NCBI RefSeq assembly: GCF_009363535.1
Contig: NZ_CP045369.1
Coordinates: 3,607,001-3,671,000, forward strand
Source of the DNA: Microbulbifer sp. THAF38
GTDB taxonomy: Bacteria; Pseudomonadota; Gammaproteobacteria; Pseudomonadales; Cellvibrionaceae
DNA: 64,000 nucleotides
Direction of reading: 5' to 3'
Numbering within the stretch: the first letter of the stretch is position 1; the number at the start of each line of letters is the position of its first letter. Of this stretch, positions 37,347 through 47,228 are shown piece by piece. The translations under genes and the position numbers were made by a program. Under the pieces are notes generated by a model that saw only the letters and a list, made by a program, of their open reading frames with translations, did not search any database and was not told the origin of the DNA.

Positions 37347-39701
37347 ATGCCCAACGCCAAGCGCAGCCTTGCGGCGGCTATTGCACTTGCATCCCTCACC
37401 AGCGTTTCTGCAATTGCAGAAGAATCAGCCTTCAGCCAGGTTATTGCTTTTGGTGACAGCCTCACTGACGTAGGCAACTACGATGTATTCACTAATGGTG
37501 GCGATGCGAACGATATCGCTATTAATATCCTGTCTCAGAATTTGGGGCTGAGCTCTTTAGCAGCATCCTGTGCTGGTATGCAATCCTCTCTTTGCCTTCC
37601 CAGTATTGACCCTGCACTGATGACTGACCCCGCCGAGCTTGAAGCAGATGTTTCTCTACAGGTTTTGAGTGGAACCAGCAACGCGGGAAGCGTATGGGCC
37701 GTTGGTGGCCATAAGGCTGCAGATGTACTGATGAATATTATCGGTACCGAGAGCTACATGACTTACCTTCAGGCAAATGGCTTGGACGCTGATGTCAATC
37801 GACATAATCTTCTCAGTGCCTTTATGCCGAAGGCAGGTACTGATGGCAGCCCAATCTATCCAGACCAACAATTAGCTGGTCTGCTAAAGCAGAAGCTCAC
37901 TGAAGCTGGAACCTATGCGGCTATGGCAAAAGCTGCATTCGCACAAGGTGATTTGGCCGCCGCTGCCGGATATCAACAACAAGCAGAAGATGCCAAAGTT
38001 GAGGCTGATCAAGCTCTGCAGGAGTTAGGCACTTTTGGTAACCCTCACCCACTGGGTAAAGGTTACTTAGAAACTAGGATTAGCGCAGATACAAACGCCC
38101 TTTACTGGGTAAATGGTGGTGGCAACGATCTGCTCACAGGCTTCAAGAAAGTCTCTTCTGGTGATATGACCATGGAAGAGGCCACTGCAGAAATTGGCGT
38201 CGCCTCTGCAATGATGGCAACGGCAGCTAGCGCACTCTCTGGTGCCGGTGCCAACTATATATTGGTATCTAATGTTCCAGATATCAGCAAAACTCCAGCT
38301 ATATATGCAGGCGTTTATGAGAAAGTTAACGCTGAGTTGACTCAAGCAGTTGCTGCGGGCCAAATGACCCAAGAGCAAGCTGATGCAGCTTTGCCTGCCG
38401 CTATTGATGAAGTGCTTATAGAGGCCAGCAAAGCCTCTGAAGCCTTTAACGCCAGCCTGCTAGCCCAAGCTAAAGATATCGACGGCGTGCTGATGGTGGA
38501 CCAGGCTGGCCTGCTTAAAGTCGCTCTGAACAACGCCGGTCAACTGGGCCTGTCTGCCGAATTCGATCAAAGCCAATTCTGCTATGACGGCAGTGGCGGT
38601 GAATGCATCGAGCATCCTGTCTACGGTATTAGCCAGGACACTGCCGACGCTTCCAAGCTGATCTTCAACGATACCGTACACCCCACCCAGGTTGGCCAGC
38701 AGGTTCTCGCCGACTACTACACCGCTATTGTGAATGCCGCCCAAGTGGCCGGCCAGCTTCCGGACATTGGCGCCCAAGCTGCCCGCACTCATATCAACAC
38801 GTTGGATGAAAATCTGGTTGGTGTCCGCTACAGCCAGGCTCAAACTGCGGTCTTCGCTGGCAGCGTTTTCGGTGATATTGACTACGACAACAGCTTTGCT
38901 GCGGATATGAGCGGCGATAGCAATGCCAATCTGATCGGTATGACCTACGCCCTGCGTAACAACCTGGAGCTGGGCTTCGCGGTTAGCCGCTCCGACATCG
39001 ATGTGGATAATGCCCGTTCCGATATCGAGTCCACATCCACCAACTACAGCCTGTTTGGCCGCTTCCATCACGATGTCTTCTTCGTGGAAGGTAGCATGAC
39101 TCTGACCGATGTAGACTTTGACCAAGCAAACCGCGCTCTGACCCTCGGCAACAGTTTTGCTTCCGAGCTGGAAGGGGATACCACCGGTGAGAACACTACT
39201 CTGAGCCTGACTGTTGGTGCCAACCTGTTCAGTGAATCCAGCTACCAGCTTGGTCCCTTCATTGGAGTCACCCGAGCTACCATGGAAGTTGACGGTTATA
39301 CCGAGAAGGCTATTGAAGGCTTTACTTACACCGATACCCAAAGCAATGAGTACGACCCTCTGGGTATGAACTATGGCGACCAGGAGCGCGACTACAATAC
39401 ACTCCGCTTTGGTGCCTTCGCCAATAAGAGTTGGAACACCGTCAATGCTTACGCTCAGATTTGGTATGAAGATACCAACGGAACTGATGAGGACACCCTT
39501 GAGGTTGGCGTTAAGTCCATGGCAGGTAACATGAATGCTATGCCTAGCTACTCCAGCGTCGATCAGGGCCTCTTCGATGACGGCATGGGCCTCATCGCCG
39601 GTATTCGCTGGCAAGCGGCTGATTCTCTCGCTCTGAGTGCCAATGTGACCTCACGCCCAGCGGCTGAGCAAGCATCTGTCAATGTGACCTACCGCTTCTA
39701 A
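37347..39701 (+). CDS. GDSL esterase/lipase autotransporter
   Basis: A surface esterase of the EstA type, 784 aa. It has a signal peptide at 1-24 (ending SAIA). The GDSL passenger has nucleophile Ser38 in IAFGDSLTDVGNY, block III in WVNGGGNDLLTG and block V with Asp/His in DTVHPTQVGQQVL. A type Va autotransporter barrel occupies about the last 270 residues (from VGVRYSQAQTAVFAG) and ends VNVTYRF. The passenger holds Ala/Gln-rich helical inserts (about 190-220 and 330-360) absent from compact GDSL enzymes. AGGAG precedes the ATG. A hairpin at 39722-39741 follows the gene. Confidence 0.93.
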   Translation: MPNAKRSLAAAIALASLTSVSAIAEESAFSQVIAFGDSLTDVGNYDVFTNGGDANDIAINILSQNLGLSSLAASCAGMQSSLCLPSIDPALMTDPAELEADVSLQVLSGTSNAGSVWAVGGHKAADVLMNIIGTESYMTYLQANGLDADVNRHNLLSAFMPKAGTDGSPIYPDQQLAGLLKQKLTEAGTYAAMAKAAFAQGDLAAAAGYQQQAEDAKVEADQALQELGTFGNPHPLGKGYLETRISADTNALYWVNGGGNDLLTGFKKVSSGDMTMEEATAEIGVASAMMATAASALSGAGANYILVSNVPDISKTPAIYAGVYEKVNAELTQAVAAGQMTQEQADAALPAAIDEVLIEASKASEAFNASLLAQAKDIDGVLMVDQAGLLKVALNNAGQLGLSAEFDQSQFCYDGSGGECIEHPVYGISQDTADASKLIFNDTVHPTQVGQQVLADYYTAIVNAAQVAGQLPDIGAQAARTHINTLDENLVGVRYSQAQTAVFAGSVFGDIDYDNSFAADMSGDSNANLIGMTYALRNNLELGFAVSRSDIDVDNARSDIESTSTNYSLFGRFHHDVFFVEGSMTLTDVDFDQANRALTLGNSFASELEGDTTGENTTLSLTVGANLFSESSYQLGPFIGVTRATMEVDGYTEKAIEGFTYTDTQSNEYDPLGMNYGDQERDYNTLRFGAFANKSWNTVNAYAQIWYEDTNGTDEDTLEVGVKSMAGNMNAMPSYSSVDQGLFDDGMGLIAGIRWQAADSLALSANVTSRPAAEQASVNVTYRF

Positions 39702-39721
39702 TCCGGCTAGTGCTTCACAGC

Positions 39722-39741
39722 GTGCCCCCGCAAGGGGGCAC
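39722..39741 (+). terminator. Terminator-like hairpin after the autotransporter gene
   Basis: GTGCCCCC and GGGGGCAC form a perfect 8-bp stem with a GCAA tetraloop, 20 bp after the stop codon. The T-run after it is weak (AACTTTCT). Confidence 0.65.
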
Positions 39742-39843
39742 AACTTTCTAGATACCCGTCCCTGCCCCTTCCCAGTACCCTCGCCAAACATAGCTTCCAT
39801 AGGCAAAATAAACGCCTTAGGATCTCTCTGCACGACCAAATTC

Positions 39844-40350
39844 ATGTTCCAACTAAATACGCCTAATTTAATACTGCGTGAACTCCGTGAGTCCGATGCT
39901 GAATTTATCCTTCAACTTCTGAATGATGCCGATTTTTTACGAAATATCGACGATCGAAGAGTCCGCAACCTGAAGCAAGCACGCCAATATATCCAAAGTG
40001 GCCCTATGGCGATGTATCAAGAGCATCAATTCGGCCTCTATAAAGTCTCACTTCCAGACGGCACCGGAGTTGGCACCTGTGGACTGATCAAACGGGAAGG
40101 ACTCGAAGACGTGGATATTGGCTTTGCTTTTCTGCCGGAGTATCGGGGAAGGGGTTATGCACAGGAAGCCGCCCAAGCGATTATAGATTATGCCCGCGAG
40201 CAACTGGCACTGAAACGCATCGTAGCTATAGCGCGCCCCGATAATACTGCCTCTGTGAAACTTCTGGAAAAAATAGGCTTAAAAGCGGAGGGAAGAATTA
40301 CTTTGCCTGGCGAAACCATTGAGTTGCTATTGATGACCTGGGAGGCATGA
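39844..40350 (+). CDS. GNAT-family acetyltransferase, RimJ/RimL type
   Basis: 168 aa. The N-terminal LNTPNLILRELRESDAEFIL and the acetyl-CoA loop PEYRGRGYAQEAAQAIIDYA, followed by VKLLEKIGLKAEGRI, place it with ribosomal-protein-type N-acetyltransferases (Acetyltransf_3). The target is unknown; such proteins modify protein N-termini, amino acids or toxins. It is a single gene. Confidence 0.88.
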   Translation: MFQLNTPNLILRELRESDAEFILQLLNDADFLRNIDDRRVRNLKQARQYIQSGPMAMYQEHQFGLYKVSLPDGTGVGTCGLIKREGLEDVDIGFAFLPEYRGRGYAQEAAQAIIDYAREQLALKRIVAIARPDNTASVKLLEKIGLKAEGRITLPGETIELLLMTWEA

Positions 40351-40564
40351 GATATCAGTAATTCGCAAAACCTATAAAAAATCTTTTTTATAGATTCGAG
40401 GGTAATTGAAACCATCCACCACACTAACAACAGTAAGCGCTAGTATTATTCGCCACCATACTGGTTAATTAGCAATGCTAAATACCTTATAAAATCTATG
40501 GTTTCTCATTGACAGAGGATGGGGCTGGACTAGTCTCCAACTGACTAACCAAGAGAAGACAGCC

Positions 40565-40855
40565 ATGATTATCGCGACAGATATGCCTGAAGTGAGCAGA
40601 TGTGCCGCAACTCAATGCGCATACAATGCCAACGACGCCTGCCATGCCAGAGCTATTACTATTGGTGAAGGCGCGGACCCGGATTGTGACACTTTCTTCA
40701 CTAATTCCAGACACACCCGTAGTTCCCGCACCGCCGGTGTTGGCGCCTGCAAGATGGAAGACTGCAAGTTTAATGATGACTTCGAGTGCTCCGCAGATCG
40801 CATAGAGGTCGGACGCAATGGCAACTCAACAAATTGCCTGAGCTACACCCACTGA
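40565..40855 (+). CDS. DUF1540 protein with two cysteine-rich repeats
   Basis: 96 aa carrying two DUF1540-like units: SRCAATQCAYNANDACHARA and ACKMEDCKFNDDFECSADRI. Each has a C-x4-C-x(7-8)-C spacing followed by a C-terminal cysteine (PDCDTF, TNCLSY). Such small proteins probably bind metal. The function is unknown. A terminator follows. Confidence 0.85.
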   Translation: MIIATDMPEVSRCAATQCAYNANDACHARAITIGEGADPDCDTFFTNSRHTRSSRTAGVGACKMEDCKFNDDFECSADRIEVGRNGNSTNCLSYTH

Positions 40856-40884
40856 GCTGACTACTTTAAATAGTAAGCCCTAAT

Positions 40885-40922
40885 AAAAAAGCCCGATAGC
40901 AGCTTGCTATCGGGCTTTTTTA
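40885..40922. terminator. Bidirectional Rho-independent terminator
   Basis: The stem GCCCGATAGCA/TGCTATCGGGC (40891-40901 and 40905-40915) with a three-base loop is flanked by A6 on one side and T6 on the other. It ends both the DUF1540 gene and the convergent acyl-CoA ligase gene. Confidence 0.9.
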
Positions 40923-40940
40923 TTTAGAAATTAAGCCGCC

Positions 40941-42656
40941 TTAATCCACCGCCTGCAAATCCGGCTGAGTTTTTTGTGGAGTTAAAGTATCTCGAGATTC
41001 CCAAACTACCCCCTGGGTATCAGCATGTTGCTTAAACAACGGCTGATAATAGGATTCCAGTACTTTTCGCTTAATTTTAAGTGTCGGAGTCAGGAACTCA
41101 TTGAGAGGGGTCCATTCCTCTTTACAGATAAAGATTGCACGAATTCGCTCATGGTGTGGTAGGCGTTCATTCACTGATTCGAGCACACGCCGAAGCTGTT
41201 CATTGACGTCAGCTCTCGGCAGCTTTTCCGCAGACTCTGACAGGGTTGCCAACATCACCGGTTGATCCATACCATGCCCCAACACACAAAGTTGTGCCAG
41301 AAGGGTTTCATTACCAAAATGTCCCTCCAACAAGCTGGGCTGGATAAACTTGCCTTTACTGGTTTTAAAGGTTTCTGAGATGCGACCGGTAATATGAAGC
41401 AGCCCCTTCTCATCGATAAAACCTGAATCCCCTGTGTGGTAATAACCATCACGAATAGCTTCAGCGGTTTTCTCCGGCTCTAAATAGTAGCCTTTCATCA
41501 GAGAGCCACTCTTGAAAAGAATTTCACCCTCATCAGAAATTTTTACCTCGCAACCGTGATATGGCTTGCCTACAGTGCCCGGTACCGGATCCTCACCTGG
41601 CATAACAAAGCAGCCATAGATAAAGTTCTCTGTCATCCCGTAGCCATCGGCTATCTGCATACCCATGCGCTCATACCAGCGCAGCAACTCGATAGAAATT
41701 GGCGAGGCCCCACTTACCAGCATTCGCGCTTGATCCAATCCGAGCCCGGCACGCACCTTATTTTTCAACCAGCTATTCAAGCCAGGGATGCGCAGTAATA
41801 CGTTTTGCAGCGCAGGCGGAATCTTCTCATCGATTCCCTCCTTAAACTTGGTCCACAGCCTAGGAACCGAGAAGAACATAGTCGGCTTGGTACGCTGCAA
41901 GTCTTCCAGGAAGGTATCCAAGGATTCGGGAAAGTGGACTGGCGTACCCGAGTAGAGACAGTGGAATTCCACCAAAATTCGCTCGGCGGCATGGGCCAAG
42001 GGTAAATAGGAGAGCACACGGTCGCTCTCATTGAAGCCATAACCGCGGATCATATTAGGCACAACAAACACCACAGATGACCAGGTGTGCATCACACCCT
42101 TGGGGTTACCGGTAGTGCCAGAGGTGTACATGATAGTGAAGAGGTCATCCTCAGCAAAAACAGGACTCTCTTCATAACGCTCATTAGAAGCAATAACAGC
42201 TTCGAGTTCTTCATTACAATGTATTTCACAGCGCTGTATTGCCACAGAAGGTAGGGTGTCCGCAACCTCCTGTAGGGCGGCGTTGTTATCGGTCGCCCCA
42301 CAAAATAGCAATTTCGATTCGGAGTGCTGCAAAACATAAGACATAGAGGAGGCGGATTGCCCCGGATACAAGGGCACGCTGACCATACCGGCGAGCATGA
42401 TACCCACATCGACAATAATCCAGTCGGCACAGTTCTTACCGTGAATAGCAATGCGATCACCGGGTTCGAAACGGCTGCGCAGGTAGCCGGCGATACGCCT
42501 GGCCCTATCCATTACTTCACGCCAAGTATAGTCCTGCCACTGACGACGCTGCATCTGTCGAAGAAATACCGTCTCTGGCTCTTCTGCCTCTCTCTTATAG
42601 AGAAGCTCTAAAGGCTGCAGGCCCTTAACCTTCTCGTATCGCTCTTCCGGGGTCAT
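40941..42656 (-). CDS. Long-chain fatty-acid-CoA ligase (AMP-forming, FadD15/FAA1-like)
   Basis: An adenylate-forming enzyme that activates fatty acids to acyl-CoA. The P-loop motif is IMYTSGTTGNPKGVMHTW, with ADGYGMTENF and YYHTGDSGFIDEKGLLHITG further on and the catalytic lysine region LTPTLKIKRKVLESYY at the end. The form is that of the long-chain FAA1/FadD15 group, about 571 aa. ATG 42656 (MTPEERYEK) is preferred; the ATG at 42671 is in frame five codons upstream. It is a single gene with a long upstream gap. Confidence 0.9.
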   Translation of the reverse strand: MTPEERYEKVKGLQPLELLYKREAEEPETVFLRQMQRRQWQDYTWREVMDRARRIAGYLRSRFEPGDRIAIHGKNCADWIIVDVGIMLAGMVSVPLYPGQSASSMSYVLQHSESKLLFCGATDNNAALQEVADTLPSVAIQRCEIHCNEELEAVIASNERYEESPVFAEDDLFTIMYTSGTTGNPKGVMHTWSSVVFVVPNMIRGYGFNESDRVLSYLPLAHAAERILVEFHCLYSGTPVHFPESLDTFLEDLQRTKPTMFFSVPRLWTKFKEGIDEKIPPALQNVLLRIPGLNSWLKNKVRAGLGLDQARMLVSGASPISIELLRWYERMGMQIADGYGMTENFIYGCFVMPGEDPVPGTVGKPYHGCEVKISDEGEILFKSGSLMKGYYLEPEKTAEAIRDGYYHTGDSGFIDEKGLLHITGRISETFKTSKGKFIQPSLLEGHFGNETLLAQLCVLGHGMDQPVMLATLSESAEKLPRADVNEQLRRVLESVNERLPHHERIRAIFICKEEWTPLNEFLTPTLKIKRKVLESYYQPLFKQHADTQGVVWESRDTLTPQKTQPDLQAVD

Positions 42657-43583
42657 CGCTTTCTCTCTCATTATTGTGTTTATAGTGGTTTGATACTGAC
42701 CAGCACTGCAGGAACCTGTACTCAGGTACTCGCAACAGCTTAATACCAGATAACCGGCTCATTAGACCGCAAAAATGAATCACCTTTTTAGTGCGCTCTG
42801 ACCAGCCCCTTTCTTTGAGTGAGAACTGCTACAGAAATGAGGGCCAATCCCGGCTTATCGTAATTATTTGGCCTAAAGTTACTGAATATGTCCTTCCAGT
42901 GCAATTCCCAGACGCCAAAGTAAGGTATACCACCCACACAAGAGTGTAGACTATATAGTCTAATCGCTGGGAAGGTTATATTGGTCCGCCTTTTTAAAAG
43001 ATTAGGTAAAAAAGTATCTACAAATCCTTGATTTAAAGGTATACGCAAAATAAGAGTGAGCTTAGGGTTCTGCTATCTACCTCTGCCCTAAAAAGTGAAG
43101 TGTTTTATCCATATACACTCGCTCTAAATAAAAAATTACCTCAATACTGCCTAAACATTTCAACAAGCCTCTATCCGCAAACCCAGTGTATCGTTCCAGA
43201 TTAGGGCAAAGCCTTTTCTCAGCCTTTAACTGAACCTAAAGATTTATACTTAAAAAAATAGTAAAAAATGCGGAAAACCAATTAACCTGCATGGTTGCTT
43301 GAGATAGGGGTACGGCTTAAAAAGATGGGCGAATGCCTCCAACACGCATCACCAGCACTGCGGATCTTTACCTTTTTCCACTGAAAATAAATAGGGTATC
43401 GCGAGTGAATAATTCCACAACAATCAAAAAAATTTTTTTGAGCTGGAAGTAACTGCCGAAGCCTTCAATATATTGAAAAAATATATACGGCGGAATTGAA
43501 AAGATAAAAGTGAGGGGAAACTAAATTAGATATATAAAATTATTAAAAAGGGGAAGCGCACTGCGGTCCCCCTTAATTCAACT
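42657..43583. other. Gene-poor AT-rich region between acyl-CoA ligase and lipA
   Basis: About 925 bp with no supported gene. An 86-codon minus-strand frame (42788-43048) has no ribosome site or recognisable domain. A GC-rich hairpin with a T-run near 43545-43574 (minus strand) probably ends the lipA transcript. Confidence 0.4.
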
Positions 43584-44567
43584 TTAACTCACCTTCTCTC
43601 CGTGAGCCTGCTTATCCGCATGGTAAGAGGAACGCACCAGCGGGCCGCAAGCGGCGTGCTTAAAGCCGATTTGCTCGGCGTAGCGGCGGTATTCATCAAA
43701 CTCATCGGGGTGAACATAGCGCTGCACAGGCAAATGTTCCTTACTCGGCTGTAGATACTGGCCAATGGTGAGCATATCAATATCGTGCTCGCGCATATCG
43801 TCCATTACCTGGAAAATTTCTTCCTTCTCCTCACCCAAGCCCACCATCAAACCAGATTTGGTCAGTACATCCGGGCGACGTTTTTTGTATTCCTGTAGCA
43901 GTTTTAGAGACCACTTGTAATTGGCACCTGGGCGGGACTCGCGGTACAAGCGTGGCACAGTTTCCAAATTATGGTTGAATACATCCGGTGCCTGCTTTTC
44001 AAGGATATCCAGAGCGATATCCATTCGTCCGCGGAAATCCGGGGTGAGGATTTCCACTTGTAAGTTCGGGGAGAGATCCCGTGCTTCGCGAATACACTCG
44101 GCAAAATGCTGGGCTCCGCCATCACGCAGGTCATCTCGATCTACCGAAGTAATGACCACATAGCGCAGACTCATCGCGGCAATGGCTTCCGCCAGATTCT
44201 TAGGCTCTTCCGGGTCCAGAGGGTTGGGCTTACCGTGGCCAACATCGCAGAAGGGGCAGCGGCGGGTGCAGATTTCCCCCATGATCATAAAGGTGGCGGT
44301 ACCGCCACTAAAGCACTCGCCCAAGTTCGGACAACTGGCTTCTTCACATACCGTCGAGAGCTTTTGAGAGCGCAGAATACTCTTGATACGATCCACTTCT
44401 TTAGAGGCAGGCACTTTTACCCGGATCCAATCTGGTTTACGCAGCACAGTATCACTGGCAATGACCTTGACCGGAATACGCTCTACTTTATCGCCATCAC
44501 GCAGTTTTTCCCCCTGCTGGAGGCGGCGGGTGCGCTTTACCGGCACCAGATCGGGTTTATCAGCCAT
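43584..44567 (-). CDS. lipA: Lipoyl synthase
   Basis: A radical-SAM enzyme that inserts two sulphurs into protein-bound octanoyl groups. The auxiliary cluster cysteines lie in [12 protein letters not shown] (C-x4-C-x5-C) and the radical-SAM cysteines in CTRRCPFC (C-x3-C-x2-C). The C-terminal [10 protein letters not shown] supplies the serine ligand of the auxiliary cluster. The length of 327 aa matches E. coli LipA (321). It overlaps lipB by eight bases and is the last gene of a lipoate operon. Confidence 0.97.
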   Translation of the reverse strand: MADKPDLVPVKRTRRLQQGEKLRDGDKVERIPVKVIASDTVLRKPDWIRVKVPASKEVDRIKSILRSQKLSTVCEEASCPNLGECFSGGTATFMIMGEICTRRCPFCDVGHGKPNPLDPEEPKNLAEAIAAMSLRYVVITSVDRDDLRDGGAQHFAECIREARDLSPNLQVEILTPDFRGRMDIALDILEKQAPDVFNHNLETVPRLYRESRPGANYKWSLKLLQEYKKRRPDVLTKSGLMVGLGEEKEEIFQVMDDMREHDIDMLTIGQYLQPSKEHLPVQRYVHPDEFDEYRRYAEQIGFKHAACGPLVRSSYHADKQAHGEKVS

Positions 44568-45261
44568 TACTCAATTCCTGCTGTTCCGCGCTCAGTTGCG
44601 CCAATACGTTTTCTTCTAACGGCTGCCACTCCGCTGGGGGCAGCTCCAAAGTGCACAGTAACTCACGCACAAAATTCTCAGCTACCTGTTTCCAGGTAGG
44701 GACCTGCGGCAACAACTCGGCCATTTGCACCATTTGCATGCCGGCATAACCACAGGGGTTGATTCGAAGGAAAGGGGCCAGGTCCATATCGATATTGATG
44801 GCAATACCATGGAAACTACAGCCACGGCGTACACGCAGCCCTATGGAGGCAATTTTGTTGCCACTGCGCGGCCCTTCTAGCAGATAAACCCCTGGCGCAT
44901 CAGCGCGGGGGGCGGCCGCAATCCCAAAGGTGGCCAGCATCGCTACGGTGGCCTTTTCCAGGGCAGTCACCAAATCGCGTACGCCAATTTTGGCGCGGCG
45001 CAAATCCAACAGTGGGTAGACAACCAGCTGACCGGGGCCGTGATAGGTCACCTGGCCACCGCGGTCTACCTGTACCACCGGAATATCGCCGGTATTTAAC
45101 AGGTGCTCCGCCTTGCCGGCCTGCCCCTGGGTAAATACCGGTTGATGCTCCACACACCAAATTTCATCCGCGCTGTTTTCATCGCGAAGGTCGGTATATC
45201 GAGACATGGCGCGCCAGACAGTCTCGTAATCCCGCCGGCCAAGGTTGCGAACAATGGCCAT
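44560..45261 (-). CDS. lipB: Octanoyltransferase
   Basis: LipB transfers octanoyl from acyl carrier protein to lipoyl domains. Motifs: [36 protein letters not shown] and [20 protein letters not shown] followed by AINID, with the catalytic lysine in KIASIG and Cys in NPCGYAGM. 233 aa. The ATG 45259-45261 overlaps the ybeD stop (TGATG); a TTG one codon upstream is less likely. Confidence 0.96.
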   Translation of the reverse strand: MAIVRNLGRRDYETVWRAMSRYTDLRDENSADEIWCVEHQPVFTQGQAGKAEHLLNTGDIPVVQVDRGGQVTYHGPGQLVVYPLLDLRRAKIGVRDLVTALEKATVAMLATFGIAAAPRADAPGVYLLEGPRSGNKIASIGLRVRRGCSFHGIAINIDMDLAPFLRINPCGYAGMQMVQMAELLPQVPTWKQVAENFVRELLCTLELPPAEWQPLEENVLAQLSAEQQELSNG

Positions 45262-45542
45262 CAAAGCACCATATGTACCGCAGGATGCACTTTCAGCTCT
45301 TCAAAGAGGGCTTTGAGCTGATCCTCACCGGTAGCGAGGATAAAGAAAGTCATAGAAGTAAACTTCCCCGTGCTGCTATCACGTAGGGTAATGCGCTCTT
45401 CATCAAGGCCTGGGGCATGGCGGCGCATGACTTCCAGCACGAACTGGTGCGCTTCTTCATTAGCGTCACGCACTACTTTGACCATGTAGTCTTCGCAAGG
45501 GAATTCTATCTTCGGGGGATTCTGATTGGGATCTTGACTCAT
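45261..45542 (-). CDS. ybeD: YbeD/DUF493 family protein
   Basis: A 93-aa DUF493 protein with the ferredoxin-like-fold signature: [20 protein letters not shown] and [20 protein letters not shown] followed by LKALFEEL. Its place between dacA and lipB is the conserved order in gammaproteobacteria. Molecular function is not established. It is translationally coupled to lipB. Confidence 0.93.
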   Translation of the reverse strand: MSQDPNQNPPKIEFPCEDYMVKVVRDANEEAHQFVLEVMRRHAPGLDEERITLRDSSTGKFTSMTFFILATGEDQLKALFEELKVHPAVHMVL

Positions 45543-45716
45543 ACCACTCTCCGGGACCGGCCTATAGACATAGAGAAAAGCTTAGGTGCAGCCGGGCGGC
45601 GATTATACAGCGAGCGCAGAGCAGTGGACAGGGAATGGCGGAGGAACTGGTCAGAGATGCGGGCGAGCCGGCCAGGGAGGCAATCTTGCCACCCCTAGCC
45701 AGTCAATTGAGCAAAT

Positions 45717-46877
45717 TTAATTGAAAAAGCCCATGACAAAGCGCTTGATGGAGTCCCATATACGCTTAAAGAAACCGGCGCGATCAACCTCTTCCGCAGC
45801 GACTGCTTTCACATCGGCAACCGTCTCGCCATCGAGAGTCACAACGACCTTACCAACTGGCTGGCCTTTCTCGACCGGAGCTTCCAGCTCACCGTCTACG
45901 ATCAGATCCGCCTTGATACCCTCTTCACCACCGCGGGGGATAGTGACAAAGATATCCTTCTCAACCGCGATGCCGACGCTGGGCTCTTTACCGCCCCAGA
46001 CACGCTCGCTCTGCAACACTTCACCCTGACCATATACCTTATGAGTCTGGTAGTAGCGGAAGCCGTAGGCCAGCAACTTCTGAGTTTCGGAGGCGCGCTT
46101 TTCATCGCTATCGGTGCCTACCACAATGGCAATCAGGCGCATGCCACGTTTCATTGCAGAGGCTACCAGGCAATAGCCGGCCTCTTCGGTATGGCCAGTT
46201 TTGATACCGTCCACGGCGGAATCACGCCACAGAAGACGATTGCGGTTGGGCTGGTTGATACCGGAGTAGCTGAAATACTTCTCAGAGTAGATATCGTAGT
46301 GCTCGGGGTGGTTGGTGATCAGAGCACGCGCCAAAATACTCAAATCGCGGGCAGTAGTCATATGCCCTTCTGCCGGCCAACCGGTGGCATTGACGAAGTT
46401 CGTATTTTCCATACCCAGAAGCTCAGCCTGCTGGTTCATCACCTCGGCGAAAACTTCTTCACTTCCAGAGACATGCTCAGCGAGGGCGATACTGGCGTCG
46501 TTGCCGGACTGGATAATCACGCCACGCATCAGGTCCATTACCGGAACCTGATCACCGACCTTAACGAACATCTTCGAGCCGCCCTTGCGCCAGGCTTTCT
46601 CAGAGATACGCACCTTGTCGTCTTCTTTGATACTGCCTTTGATCATCTCCTCCGAGACAATATAGGCCGTCATCATTTTGGTCAGACTGGCGGGTGGGAC
46701 CTCTTTATCAGCCTCGTGTTCTACCAACACCTGGCCGGTATTGGCATCCACAAGCAGGTATGAGGTGGCTGCCAGCTGAGGCGGAGCCGGAATGAGTGAT
46801 TGCGCCTGGGCCAGGCCCGCACAAAGCAACAAAAAAGAGCAGGCGATAATCCGTGTGATCATAGGTGAGAGTCTCAT
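45717..46877 (-). CDS. dacA: D-alanyl-D-alanine carboxypeptidase (PBP5 type)
   Basis: A periplasmic penicillin-binding protein that trims the terminal D-Ala of peptidoglycan. It has a signal peptide (TRIIACSFLLLCAGLAQA). Active-site motifs are Ser64-x-x-Lys67 (PASLTKMM), Ser124-Gly-Asn126 (QSGNDAS) and Lys226-Thr-Gly (GIKTGHTEEAGYC). A C-terminal beta domain and an amphipathic anchor helix (IWDSIKRFVMGFFN) follow. 386 aa, against 403 in E. coli. Confidence 0.96.
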   Translation of the reverse strand: MRLSPMITRIIACSFLLLCAGLAQAQSLIPAPPQLAATSYLLVDANTGQVLVEHEADKEVPPASLTKMMTAYIVSEEMIKGSIKEDDKVRISEKAWRKGGSKMFVKVGDQVPVMDLMRGVIIQSGNDASIALAEHVSGSEEVFAEVMNQQAELLGMENTNFVNATGWPAEGHMTTARDLSILARALITNHPEHYDIYSEKYFSYSGINQPNRNRLLWRDSAVDGIKTGHTEEAGYCLVASAMKRGMRLIAIVVGTDSDEKRASETQKLLAYGFRYYQTHKVYGQGEVLQSERVWGGKEPSVGIAVEKDIFVTIPRGGEEGIKADLIVDGELEAPVEKGQPVGKVVVTLDGETVADVKAVAAEEVDRAGFFKRIWDSIKRFVMGFFN

Positions 46878-47228
46878 TAATCCTCGTGTTCGTTGGCTGG
46901 CTGTTAACCCATTACTTATTTTAAGCGATTAATTCACGGTAAAGGTTTGTCACCAAATGCCGCGAGCCAGTAATACATACAAAATACAAGAAAACTCGCG
47001 CCAATGCGCAGTATTTTGTGAACGGCCATTCCTGTGACCGTTGATTTCAGTAGTGGTCACTTACCACCGGGTAAAGGCCCTGCACTACATCTACAATTTA
47101 AGACTGGTTGCATAAGGCCTTTCAATAACCTGTAATAACTTCCGACAGCCTGTATAACATGTATAAATAGTACATCTCTACAAGCTTGAATATTCACCGC
47201 TCAGCCCGCTCGTTTTTGGAGCAAGACC
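46878..47228. other. Intergenic region upstream of dacA
   Basis: About 350 bp between rlpA and dacA on the same strand. No gene seen. It likely contains the dacA promoter. Confidence 0.4.

Noticed and set aside
38460..39614. 384-codon open frame on the minus strand inside the autotransporter gene
   Set aside because: It is antisense to a clear GDSL autotransporter and has no recognisable domain or ribosome site; it is a by-product of codon bias.
42788..43048. 86-codon frame in the gap before lipA
   Set aside because: No start signal, no domain, composition like non-coding DNA.
44106..44699. 197-codon plus-strand frame across lipA and lipB
   Set aside because: Antisense to two conserved lipoate genes.
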